Assembly: GCF_002798405.1 (NCBI RefSeq)
Contig: NZ_PGGV01000014.1
Span: forward strand, 1-64,000
Direction: 5' to 3'
DNA: 64,000 nt
Source of the DNA: Glycomyces xiaoerkulensis
GTDB lineage: Bacteria; Actinomycetota; Actinomycetes; Mycobacteriales; Micromonosporaceae
Position 1 is the stretch's first letter. Each line of letters starts with the position of its first letter. This document shows positions 1 through 8,047 of the stretch, in pieces. The position numbers and the translations under genes are program-made. The notes below the pieces were generated by a model, which was not told the origin of the DNA, did no database searches, and saw only the letters and a program-made list of their open reading frames with translations.

Positions 1-1171
1 AGCGGATGCCGTAGAGGTGTTCGAGGGCGAGTTGGTCGAGCCGCTCGAAGGCCATCCCCTTCGCCGCCAGACCATCCACATCCACCCGGAGATCCTTGAG
101 GTCGGCGGCGGTCTCACCCTCGGCCAACGTCGGCACCGCGAGTTGGTCGACCCGCGCGGCCGCCAGCGCCTCCCGCACCTCCGGATCGGCACGGAACGCC
201 CTGACCTTCTCGCGCAGGATCTTGTAATTGCGCATACACGCCGCCGCCGAGACCCACACCCCGTCGTCGTCCTCGGTCCGCGGCGGCTTGAAATCGAAAT
301 GGATCGGCCCCGAATACTGCCCGGCCGCGATCCCCTCCTCGACCGCATCCACCGCCCAGAACGCACCGCCCACATTCCCGGCACCGAACCGCAGATCCTG
401 GTCATACCGCGGACCGGTCTGCCCGTTCAAATCGATGTGGTACAGCTTGCCCTGCCACAGCGCCTGCCGCACCCCGGCCGCATAATCCAGCCCGGCCATC
501 TCCTCATGACCCACCTCCGGATTGATCCCCACCAACTCCGGACGCTCCAACCGGCCGATGAAGGCCAGCGCGTGCCCGATCGTCGGCAGCAGGATATGCC
601 CCCGCGGCTCGTTGGGCTTCGGCTCGATCGCGAACCGGATATCATAACCCCGCTCGGTGACGTAGTCGCCGAGCACGTCGAAGGCCTCCTTGAGACGGGC
701 CATGGCCGACTGCACGTCCTTGGCCCCACCGGACTCGGCCCCCTCCCGGCCGCCCCAGCACACATAGACCTTCGCGCCCAGCTCGGCGGCCAGGTCCAGA
801 TTCCGCATCACCTTCGCGATGGCCAACCGGCGCACGTCCCGGTCGTTGTGGGTGAAGGCCCCGTCCTTGAACACCGGATGGGAGAACAGGTTCGTCGTCG
901 CCGTGGTCACCTTCAGGCCCGTCTCCTCCAGGGCCTTGCGGAACGCGCCGATCCGCTCCTCGCGCTCCGAGGCACTCGCCTCGAAGTCGAACACGTCGTT
1001 GTCGTGGAAGTTGACCCCGTAGGCCCCGATCTCGGCCAGCTTCCGCACCGCCCGCTCAGCGGGCATCGGCGCCCGCGTACCCGGACCGAACACATCCTGC
1101 GCCGGCCAACCCACCGTCCAAACCCCAAACGAGAATTTGTCTTCGGGGGTGGGTGCGAACTCATCGCTCAT
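1..1171 (-). CDS. xylA: Xylose isomerase (3' end cut by window edge)
   Basis: The enzyme converts D-xylose to D-xylulose in the cytoplasm and needs divalent metal. The reading frame covers 390 codons without a stop, about the usual actinobacterial length (roughly 385-395), so only the last few residues are missing. Family landmarks seen are FHDND near the N-terminus, the metal-ligand stretch [18 protein letters not shown], and YHIDLNGQ. The ATG at 1169-1171 is preceded by AAAGGA at a good distance. It is the last visible gene of the sugar operon, 17 bases after the GH3 gene. A xylulokinase could lie beyond the left edge, but this is not visible. Confidence 0.95.
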   Translation of the reverse strand, partial: MSDEFAPTPEDKFSFGVWTVGWPAQDVFGPGTRAPMPAERAVRKLAEIGAYGVNFHDNDVFDFEASASEREERIGAFRKALEETGLKVTTATTNLFSHPVFKDGAFTHNDRDVRRLAIAKVMRNLDLAAELGAKVYVCWGGREGAESGGAKDVQSAMARLKEAFDVLGDYVTERGYDIRFAIEPKPNEPRGHILLPTIGHALAFIGRLERPELVGINPEVGHEEMAGLDYAAGVRQALWQGKLYHIDLNGQTGPRYDQDLRFGAGNVGGAFWAVDAVEEGIAAGQYSGPIHFDFKPPRTEDDDGVWVSAAACMRNYKILREKVRAFRADPEVREALAAARVDQLAVPTLAEGETAADLKDLRVDVDGLAAKGMAFERLDQLALEHLYGIR

Positions 1172-1188
1172 TTCACTGTGTCCTTTGC

Positions 1189-3504
1189 TTACTCGGTTAT
1201 CTCTGCGCCGGTGGTCATGACGCGCTCGCCCTCGAGGCTCCGCACCGAGCCGGTGATGCGGAAGTGTTCGGTGAGGGGCAGGTCGCGGCTGGAGTGGCCG
1301 ATGGCGACGGTGAAGTCGCCGGGTTCGACGATGCGGGTGCCGTCGCGGCCGGTGAACGAGGTCCGGTCGGCGTGGAGCCGGAAGGCCACGCGCTTCGACC
1401 GGCCCGGTTCGAGAGCGAGTCGGGCGTAGCCGACCAGTTCCCGGACCGGCCGGGTCACTTGGGCGACCTCGTCGGACAGGTACATCTGGACCACGTCCTC
1501 GCCCGTGCGGTCGCCGGTGTTGACGACCGTGGCCGAGACGGTCAGTTCGCCGTCGGCCGCGATCGAGGTCTCGCTCAGGGCGAGGTCGCGGTATTCGAAG
1601 GTGGTGTACGACTCGCCGTGCCCGAACGGGAACAGCGCCGTGGGGTCGATGTTGGAGACTCCTTCGCTGTACTGCCCCAGCGGGGGCGACAGGTAGGTGC
1701 CGGGTCCGCCGCCGGGGATGCGGGGGACGCCGACCGGCAGGTGGCCGGAGGGGTTGATCCGGCCCGAGACGACTCCGGCGATCGCGGCGCCGCCGGATTC
1801 GCCGGGCAGGAACGCCTGCACGATCGCGTCGGTGCGGTCGGCGAAGTCGCCGAGGGCGTAGGGGCGGCCGGAGATCACCACCAGCACCGTGGGGGTGCCG
1901 GTGGCCAGGACCGCCTCGACCAGTTCGGCTTGGACTCCCGGCAAGGTGAGGTCGGCCGCGTCGCAGCCTTCTCCGGAGGTGCCGCGGCCGAACAGGGAAG
2001 CGAGGTCGCCGACGGCGACGACGGCCACTTCGGCGGCGCGGGCGGCGGCGACGGCGTCCTCGATGCCGGACCGGTCGGTCTCGCGGACCGGGACACCCTC
2101 GCGATGCTCGATGGTCGCGGCCGGGAACTCGGCGGCGAGCGCCTCGCGCAGGGTGGGGACGTCGATGCCGGTGCCGTGGTCGCGGTAGCGCGACAGCACG
2201 TGGTTGGGGAAGGAGTAGCAGCCCATCAGCGTCCGCGGGTCGGCCGCGGTGGGGCCGACCAGGGCGACGCGGCCGGCGCCCGGGTCGAGCGGCAGGAGGC
2301 CGTTGTTGTCGCACAGGACCACCGATTTCTCGGCGATCTCGCCGGCGAGGGCGCGGTTGCCCGCCGAGTCGAGGTCGATGCCCGGGTCGGCGGGTGCGAG
2401 GCCGGGTTCGGGTTCGAGCAGGCCGAGTTCGGCCTTCTGGGTCAGGACGCGGCGGGCGGCGGTGTCGACGATCGTTTCATCGAGTTCTCCTGCGGCGATC
2501 CGGTCGGCCAGGCGGGCGTAGGCGTCGGTCGAGGGCAGTTCGACGTCGATTCCGGCCGTCAGCGCCGCGGCACCCGATTCGGTCCGGTCGGCGGTGATGC
2601 GGTGCATCATGTCCAGGAACGCCACCGACCAGTAGTCGGACACGACGGTGCCGGTGAAGCCCCACCGGTCGCGCAGGAGGCCGGTGAGCAGTTCGCGGTT
2701 GGCCCCGGCCGGGAGGCCGTCGACGTCGGAGTAGGAGTTCATCACCGAGCGGGCGCCGCCGAGGCGGATCGCCATTTCGAACGGCGGCAGCATCACGTCG
2801 GCGAACTCGCGCGGCCCCATCGGTACCGGGGCGTGGTTGCGGGCCCCGCGGGAGGCCGAGTAGCCGGCGAAGTGCTTGACGGTGGCGACGATCCCGGCCG
2901 ATTCGAGGCCGGCCACGTAGGCGGACCCGATCGAGCCGACCAGGTAGGGGTCTTCCCCCATCGTTTCCTCTACTCGGCCCCACCGATAGTCGCGGACGAC
3001 GTCCATCACCGGCGACAGGCCCTGGTGGACGCCGACGGCGCGCATGTCGGCGCCGATCCGGGCGGCCATCCTCTCGATCAGGCCCGGGTCGAACGTAGCC
3101 GCCCATGCCAGGGACGTGGGGTAGACCGTGGCCCCCAGGGTGGTGAACCCGGTCAGGCACTCCTCGTGCGCGATGGCCGGGATGCCCAGGCGGGAGCGTT
3201 CGACGACCCGGCGCTGCATCCGCTCCAGCGCCGCCGCGCCCTCGGCCGCGGCCACCGGCCGCGTACCGAAGGCGCGGGTGAGGTGACCGAGACCGTGTGC
3301 GGCGGCTTCCTCGAGGGTCTTGGGGCCGGCCTGCATCGCGTCCTCCATCGGCGCGACCTCGCCGTCGGCCTCGTCGTCGCTGTGGGGCGGCCAGAAGGCG
3401 CCCAACTGGGCCAACTTCTCCTCGACGGTCATGGCCGACAGCAGCGCCTCGACGCGCTCGGCGGTGCCGAGTGCGGTGTCGTGCCGGTCGGGGGTCTCGG
3501 CCAT
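1189..3504 (-). CDS. Glycoside hydrolase family 3 (beta-xylosidase/beta-glucosidase type)
   Basis: A 771-residue GH3 enzyme with no signal peptide, so it likely acts on imported oligosaccharides in the cytoplasm. It has the N-terminal TIM-barrel with KHFAGY and the nucleophile Asp290 in VVSDYWSV, then the alpha/beta sandwich domain. The C-terminal fibronectin-III-like domain is seen around [17 protein letters not shown]. It lies 18 bases after the inner permease gene and just before xylA. Context therefore favours a beta-xylosidase releasing xylose from xylo-oligosaccharides. Family assignment is firm; substrate is inferred from neighbours, and beta-glucosidase or arabinofuranosidase activity is possible. 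Confidence 0.9.
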   Translation of the reverse strand: MAETPDRHDTALGTAERVEALLSAMTVEEKLAQLGAFWPPHSDDEADGEVAPMEDAMQAGPKTLEEAAAHGLGHLTRAFGTRPVAAAEGAAALERMQRRVVERSRLGIPAIAHEECLTGFTTLGATVYPTSLAWAATFDPGLIERMAARIGADMRAVGVHQGLSPVMDVVRDYRWGRVEETMGEDPYLVGSIGSAYVAGLESAGIVATVKHFAGYSASRGARNHAPVPMGPREFADVMLPPFEMAIRLGGARSVMNSYSDVDGLPAGANRELLTGLLRDRWGFTGTVVSDYWSVAFLDMMHRITADRTESGAAALTAGIDVELPSTDAYARLADRIAAGELDETIVDTAARRVLTQKAELGLLEPEPGLAPADPGIDLDSAGNRALAGEIAEKSVVLCDNNGLLPLDPGAGRVALVGPTAADPRTLMGCYSFPNHVLSRYRDHGTGIDVPTLREALAAEFPAATIEHREGVPVRETDRSGIEDAVAAARAAEVAVVAVGDLASLFGRGTSGEGCDAADLTLPGVQAELVEAVLATGTPTVLVVISGRPYALGDFADRTDAIVQAFLPGESGGAAIAGVVSGRINPSGHLPVGVPRIPGGGPGTYLSPPLGQYSEGVSNIDPTALFPFGHGESYTTFEYRDLALSETSIAADGELTVSATVVNTGDRTGEDVVQMYLSDEVAQVTRPVRELVGYARLALEPGRSKRVAFRLHADRTSFTGRDGTRIVEPGDFTVAIGHSSRDLPLTEHFRITGSVRSLEGERVMTTGAEITE

Positions 3505-3522
3505 CTTGCGGCTCTCCTTACT

Positions 3523-4356
3523 TTACTTGCCGAATCCGGCGGTCAGGCCGGACACGAGTTGGCGCCTGGCGACGATGTAGGCCGCCAGCATCGGCAGCAC
3601 CGACAGCACCACCGCGGCGAGCACGGCGGGGACGTCGACGCCGAACTGGCCCTGGAAGCTCCACAGCGACAGCGGGATCACCCGGGTCTCGGCGGACTGG
3701 GTGAGCACCAGCGGGAACAGGAACCCGTTCCAGACCTGGAGGGCCTGGTAGACGCCGACGGTGGCCAGGGCGGGGCGGCACAGGGGGAGCGCCAGTTTCA
3801 CCAGGATCCTCCATTCGGTGGCCCCGTCCATCCGCATCGACTCGAACAGCGCCTCGGGCACTTCCCGCAGGAAGTTGGTGAGGATGAGCAGCGTCAGCGG
3901 GATGGCGAACGCGGCCGACGGCAGGATCAGCGCCAGCAGCGTGTCATAGAGTCCGATCTGGACGATCAGGTAGTAGACCGGGATGATCGCCGCCTGGATC
4001 GGGATGGCGATGCCGAGCAGCGCCACGCGGAACAGGCCCGAGCCGAACCGGTCGCGCCGCCGCACCACCACGTAGGCGGCCATGAGCGACACCGCGAGGG
4101 TGGCCGCCACCGCCACCGAGGTGACGATGACGCTGTTGAGGAAGAACCGGATGAAGTCGTTCTCGATCACCCGCTGGTAGGCCCCGAGCGAGGCATTCGA
4201 GGGCCACGACAGGGGGTTCTCGGAGTAGTAGTCCTCCCGGGGCCGCAGGCTGGTGATGAAGATGTAGTAGATCGGCAGGATGATCACGGCCAGCCAGATC
4301 CAGGCGCCGATCGTGCCCAGGACGTTGGGTCGGCGGCGGTGCTGATTCGCGGACAT
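3523..4356 (-). CDS. ABC sugar transporter permease, MalG type
   Basis: A 277-residue inner-membrane permease of the CUT1 carbohydrate importer family. It opens with MSANQHRRRP and then a first membrane segment (IWLAVIILPIYYIF). The cytoplasmic EAA-like loop near EALFESMRMDGATEW contacts the ATPase. I place the start at 4356 because the upstream permease stops there in a TGATG overlap; the same frame stays open further upstream, but that stretch is out-of-frame coding sequence of the other permease. No ATP-binding subunit lies in this operon. As in many actinomycetes, a shared MsiK-like ATPase elsewhere is likely (inference). Confidence 0.92.
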   Translation of the reverse strand: MSANQHRRRPNVLGTIGAWIWLAVIILPIYYIFITSLRPREDYYSENPLSWPSNASLGAYQRVIENDFIRFFLNSVIVTSVAVAATLAVSLMAAYVVVRRRDRFGSGLFRVALLGIAIPIQAAIIPVYYLIVQIGLYDTLLALILPSAAFAIPLTLLILTNFLREVPEALFESMRMDGATEWRILVKLALPLCRPALATVGVYQALQVWNGFLFPLVLTQSAETRVIPLSLWSFQGQFGVDVPAVLAAVVLSVLPMLAAYIVARRQLVSGLTAGFGK

Positions 4357-5282
4357 CAGATGCCCTCCCCTCGGCCGCCCATGCGGGAGGTGCCGGTGAT
4401 CCGGTTCAGGCCCAGGGCGATGGCCAGACCGACGGCGATGAGGACGAGCGCCAGGACGCTGGCCCTGCCCATGTCGTAGGAGCGGAACCCGGTCAGGTAC
4501 ATGTCCAGCGGCAGCACGCGGGTGGCGTTGCCCGGCCCGCCGCCGGTGAGCACGAAGATCAGGTCGAAGTAGGTCAGCGACCCGACCGTCATCAGCGTGG
4601 TGGAGGTGACGATGGTGTACTTGAGCATCGGCAGGGTGATCCTGAAGAACTGGTCGAACGGCCCGGCCCCGTCGATGCGGGCGGCCTCGTAGAGCTCCTT
4701 GGGGATCTGGCGGGTGCCGGCCTGGTAGAGGAGGGTGTGGAACGGGATGAACGACCACCCGATCACGAACACCACCACGAACAGCGCCAGGTCCGGGTCA
4801 CCGAGCCAGTTCTGGGACAGCAGCGCCACGTTCAGCGCGGACCCGGCCCCGAAGTTGGGGTCGAGCAGGGCGGTGAAGGTGATGGCCACGGCCGCGGAGC
4901 TGAACAGCAGCGGCAGGAAGAACAGCACCCCCAGGAAGGCCCGGTGGCGCTGGCGGCCGGCCAGGAAGACCCCGAGCAGGAGGCTGACGGGGGCCTGGAA
5001 GGCCACGCAGAGGATCGTCAACTGGACGGTCAGCCACAGCGCGTTGCGGGAGACCGGGTCGGTCAGGGCGGTCTGCCAGTTGTCGAACCCGGCCCAGGTG
5101 ATGTCGCCGAGTCCGTCCCAGTGGACGAACGACAGCGCCACGACGCCGAACAGCGGGATGAGGGCGAACACGCCGAAGATCAGCAGGGCGGGCGCGGCCA
5201 TCCAGGCCGAGGGGCCCGCCGGGCGCGCGCCTCCTCGGCGGCGCGCGCTCCGGCGGTGTCGAGCGGTGACGGCGGTGCTCAC
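4356..5282 (-). CDS. ABC sugar transporter permease, MalF type
   Basis: A 308-residue CUT1 permease partnering the MalG-type protein. An arginine-rich N-terminus is followed by about six membrane segments, starting ALLIFGVFALIPLFGVVAL, and the EAA loop KELYEAARIDGAGPFDQF. The start is GTG at 5280-5282, overlapping the stop of the binding-protein gene as GTGA. The end overlaps the next permease as TGATG. These tight overlaps indicate translational coupling, which keeps the two permeases equimolar. Confidence 0.93.
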   Translation of the reverse strand: MSTAVTARHRRSARRRGGARPAGPSAWMAAPALLIFGVFALIPLFGVVALSFVHWDGLGDITWAGFDNWQTALTDPVSRNALWLTVQLTILCVAFQAPVSLLLGVFLAGRQRHRAFLGVLFFLPLLFSSAAVAITFTALLDPNFGAGSALNVALLSQNWLGDPDLALFVVVFVIGWSFIPFHTLLYQAGTRQIPKELYEAARIDGAGPFDQFFRITLPMLKYTIVTSTTLMTVGSLTYFDLIFVLTGGGPGNATRVLPLDMYLTGFRSYDMGRASVLALVLIAVGLAIALGLNRITGTSRMGGRGEGI

Positions 5283-6574
5283 AGGGTGGCGTCCATCGAT
5301 TCGGCGAACTGCTCGGCGGACTGCTCCCCGAGGAACAACTGGCTCAGGTTCTCCAGGAGCGACTGGGCCTGCCCGGACGGGAGTGCCTGGTCCCAGGAGA
5401 GCTGGAAGTGCCCGGCGTCGCGGACCATCTCGTAGGTGAACAGCAGGTATTCGCCCATGTCGGACTGGCTGATGCGGTCCTCGAGGTCGACGATCGGCGG
5501 GACGGTGCCGACCTCGATGAGCGAGTCGATGTGGTCGTCGTTGAGGACCATCTCGGACAGGTAGTCCTGCGCGATCTGCTGGGCCTCCTCGGAGTCGTTG
5601 GCCGAGACCGACCAGAAGTTGGCCGGGTTGCCGACGATGTTGGACAACTCGCCCGCGCCGCCCTCGATGGACGGGAAGGTCGAGTAGCCGACTCCGCCGC
5701 TCTCGACCAGGTCCGGGGCGTTGGAGACCACGTCGGGGTAGATCCAGCTCCCCTGCAGGATCATCCCGGCCTCGCCGGTGTACATCAGGGCCTGGTCGGC
5801 GCCGGCGTCGGCGCTGACGGAGGCGAACGCGTCGCCGAACGCGCCGGCATCGACCAGCTCGGTGATCCGCTCGCAGGCGGCGACCATGTCCGGGTGCGTC
5901 CAGGCCCCGGCCTCACCGGCCAGGACCCGGTTGAACGCCTCGGGCCCGCCGATGCGGTCGGACAGGTACTGGATCCACATCAGCTCGGGCCACACGCTCT
6001 GCCCGGCCAGCGCGATCGGGGTCCTCCCGGCCGACTGGAGCTGATCGACCGCGTTCATCAGGTCGTCCCAGGTCTCCGGGATCGCGGTTCCGGCCTCTTC
6101 GAGGACCTCGAGGTTGTGGTAGAAGACGATCGGCTGCGACTGGTTGTTCGGGACCGCGTAGACGCGGCCGTCGATGGTGCCGGCGTCGGCGACCGAGGGG
6201 ATGACCCGGTCGATGAGGTCCCGGGTGCCGTCGGTCAGGTCGACCACGTAGTCGTTGGCGACGTAGTCGGCCAGTGTGGAGCCGGTCCAGTTGAAGATCA
6301 GGGTCGGTGCGTTGCCGGAGCCGACCGCGGTGCGGATCCGCTCCTTGTAGGCGTCGTTGGCGAAGTACTCGGCCGAGATCTGCCGATCGGGGTTGGCGTC
6401 GTTCCATGCCTCGAACGACGAGCGCATAGCCTCTTCGGATCCACCGGTCAGCCCCCAGGCGGTGGCGCCGTCTCCGTTGGATCCGCCGGGCTCGTTTCCG
6501 CATGCGCTCGCGGCGGCGAAGGGGGCCGCGGCGCCGGCGGCGAGGAGCGTGCGGCGGCGAGTTCCAAGCTTCAT
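5279..6574 (-). CDS. Sugar-binding lipoprotein of ABC importer
   Basis: A 431-residue family-1 extracellular solute-binding protein, first gene of the operon. The N-terminus has TRRRTLLAAGAAAPF followed by a lipobox-like ASAC, so the mature protein is probably lipid-anchored at the Cys. The RRRTLL stretch resembles a Tat signal. Clusters such as FNWTGSTLADYV and NIVGNPANFWSVS are typical of this family. The ligand is probably xylose-containing oligosaccharide, judging from the GH3 and xylA genes downstream. A good ribosome site (GAAAGGAAA) lies just upstream of the ATG. Confidence 0.93.
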   Translation of the reverse strand: MKLGTRRRTLLAAGAAAPFAAASACGNEPGGSNGDGATAWGLTGGSEEAMRSSFEAWNDANPDRQISAEYFANDAYKERIRTAVGSGNAPTLIFNWTGSTLADYVANDYVVDLTDGTRDLIDRVIPSVADAGTIDGRVYAVPNNQSQPIVFYHNLEVLEEAGTAIPETWDDLMNAVDQLQSAGRTPIALAGQSVWPELMWIQYLSDRIGGPEAFNRVLAGEAGAWTHPDMVAACERITELVDAGAFGDAFASVSADAGADQALMYTGEAGMILQGSWIYPDVVSNAPDLVESGGVGYSTFPSIEGGAGELSNIVGNPANFWSVSANDSEEAQQIAQDYLSEMVLNDDHIDSLIEVGTVPPIVDLEDRISQSDMGEYLLFTYEMVRDAGHFQLSWDQALPSGQAQSLLENLSQLFLGEQSAEQFAESMDATL

Positions 6575-6623
6575 TGCTGGGTTTCCTTTCTCCGGGACTT
6601 GGCCCGAGAACGCAATATTGTGA

Positions 6624-6635
6624 GAAACTTTTTCG
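6624..6635. promoter_or_regulatory. Putative LacI operator, copy 1
   Basis: GAAACTTTTTCG lies in the divergent region between the sugar operon and the lacI-type gene. It contains the odd-centred dyad GAAA-CTT-TTTC. The identical 12-mer recurs 128 bases away, which makes a regulator site likely. The divergent LacI protein is the obvious candidate binder. Confidence 0.6.
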
Positions 6636-6751
6636 CGTCTGTTTCTGATCGTTTCGAACCTACGCCCTGTTCACTGGTGCGTCAAGTCACAGGAGCATAA
6701 ACTTAACGACTGGATTTTGGCTACATTCAGAGCATCGGCTCCACACTCTCA

Positions 6752-6763
6752 GAAACTTTTTCG
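6752..6763. promoter_or_regulatory. Putative LacI operator, copy 2
   Basis: Second exact copy of GAAACTTTTTCG, 45 bases before the regulator's start codon. The pair brackets the divergent promoters, allowing repression of the operon and autoregulation (inference). Confidence 0.6.
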
Positions 6764-6808
6764 TAAACTGGCTAGAATGTCGGCCCCGGACGATCATGAG
6801 GTAACCCG

Positions 6809-7852
6809 ATGAGCAGACCGCCCAATCCCCGCTCGACCCTGGCGGCCGTCGCCGAGCACGCCGGCGTCTCCAAGGCCACCGCCTCCAAAGTGCTCAACGG
6901 CCGCTCGGGGGTCTCCGAGCCGACGCGTCGACACGTCCAGCGGGCGATAGCCGAGCTCGGCTACAGCCCCAGCACCGGCCCCCGGGAGCCGGTCACGCGC
7001 GGCGCGGTCCACGTGGTCTTCGACCGCATCATCAACATGTATTCGCTCTACGTGCTCGACGGGGTCATCGGCGGCGGCCGGGAGTTCGGGGTCGACGTGG
7101 TCACCAGCGCGCTCGCCTCGGGCGGCGAGGCCCCGGAGCGGAGCCTGGGGGCCGACCGGATCAAGGAGATCGCCGCTCGCGGCCACTCGGGGCTGATCGT
7201 GGTGACCGCGCAGTTGACCGGCGAGGAGATCGCCGCCTGCGAGAACGCGGGGCTGCCGCTGGTGGTCATCGACCCGGTCAACCCGCTCGACGACCGCGTC
7301 ACGAGCGTCGGCGCCACCAACTGGGCCGGCGGCGTCCAGGCCACCCGTCACCTGATCGACCTGGGGCATCGGCGGGTCGCCTTCGCCGGCGGCCCCGCCG
7401 ATTCGGTGCCGGGACGCGAACGCCTCCACGGCTACCGGGAAGCGCTCGAGGCGGCCGGGATCGGCACCGACCGGGCCCTGGTGCGGCCCGGTCCGTTCAC
7501 CGCCGAGACCGGAGCCTCGATCGCCGAGTCCCTGTTGGACCTGGACGACCCGCCGACGGCGTTCGTGGCCGCGAGCGACGTGATCGCCATGGGTGTCATC
7601 AGGGTCGCCAAGTGGCGGGGGCTGGAGGTGCCGGGCGACCTGAGCGTGGTCGGCTTCGACGACACCTACGGCGCCATGTGGACCGAGCCGGCGCTGACCA
7701 CGGTCCGCCAGCCGCTGCGGCAGATGGGCCGGGTCGCGTCCCGGACCGTGCTGGAACTGGCCGACGGCCGGGGCCCGGACTCGCACCACGTGCAGTTGGC
7801 GACCGAGATGATCGTCCGCGAGTCGACCGCGAAGCCGCGGCGCGCCCGCTGA
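6809..7852 (+). CDS. LacI-family transcriptional regulator of the xylose operon
   Basis: A 347-residue regulator. The helix-turn-helix is at the N-terminus (LAAVAEHAGVSKATASKVLN), followed by the hinge helix near VQRAIAELGY. The periplasmic-binding-like sensor domain includes HLIDLGHRRVAFAGG and DDPPTAFVAASDVIAMG. GAGG lies before the ATG. It is transcribed away from the sugar operon, with two identical 12-base operator candidates between them. It probably represses the operon and is released by xylose or a xylo-oligosaccharide; the ligand is inferred. Confidence 0.93.
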   Translation: MSRPPNPRSTLAAVAEHAGVSKATASKVLNGRSGVSEPTRRHVQRAIAELGYSPSTGPREPVTRGAVHVVFDRIINMYSLYVLDGVIGGGREFGVDVVTSALASGGEAPERSLGADRIKEIAARGHSGLIVVTAQLTGEEIAACENAGLPLVVIDPVNPLDDRVTSVGATNWAGGVQATRHLIDLGHRRVAFAGGPADSVPGRERLHGYREALEAAGIGTDRALVRPGPFTAETGASIAESLLDLDDPPTAFVAASDVIAMGVIRVAKWRGLEVPGDLSVVGFDDTYGAMWTEPALTTVRQPLRQMGRVASRTVLELADGRGPDSHHVQLATEMIVRESTAKPRRAR

Positions 7853-7874
7853 GCCGGGCCGGAGGCGCGGGCGT

Positions 7875-7942
7875 TTGCCACCGCAACCCCTCCCATGTAT
7901 GCTGACCCGATCGATTGTATCGATTCAATTCGATGCTTCGAT
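7875..7942 (+). promoter_or_regulatory. Promoter and TCGAT repeat cluster of the PL11 gene
   Basis: TTGCCA (7875-7880) and TATGCT (7898-7903) are separated by 17 bases, a good sigma-70-type promoter. Immediately downstream, TCGAT occurs four times (7911, 7920, 7930, 7938) at 8-10 base spacing, including ATCGAT-TGT-ATCGAT. This could be a regulator array at the transcription start. Confidence 0.5.
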
Positions 7943-7993
7943 GTAAGCGCCCACCGGCACTCACAGTCCCGCGCAGGCGCCGCGCCCCTTAAG

Positions 7994-8007
7994 TGGGAGC
8001 GCTCTAC
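7994..8007. promoter_or_regulatory. CebR-like operator upstream of rhamnogalacturonan lyase
   Basis: TGGGAGCGCTCTAC matches 11 of 14 bases of the CebR/LacI-family palindrome TGGGAGCGCTCCCA known from actinomycete cellulose-utilisation genes. It lies 40 bases before the start codon, so a bound repressor could block transcription. No CebR gene is in the window. Confidence 0.6.
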
Positions 8008-8047
8008 AAATTCGAAGACGCCTCTCCCCCGAACGGAGTGACCACAG

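Noticed and set aside
1153-4479. Very long plus-strand open frame opposite the GH3 and permease genes
   Set aside because: Antisense to well-supported genes; its product is low-complexity Gly/Asp/Val/Arg with no domain, a common artefact of GC-rich codon bias.
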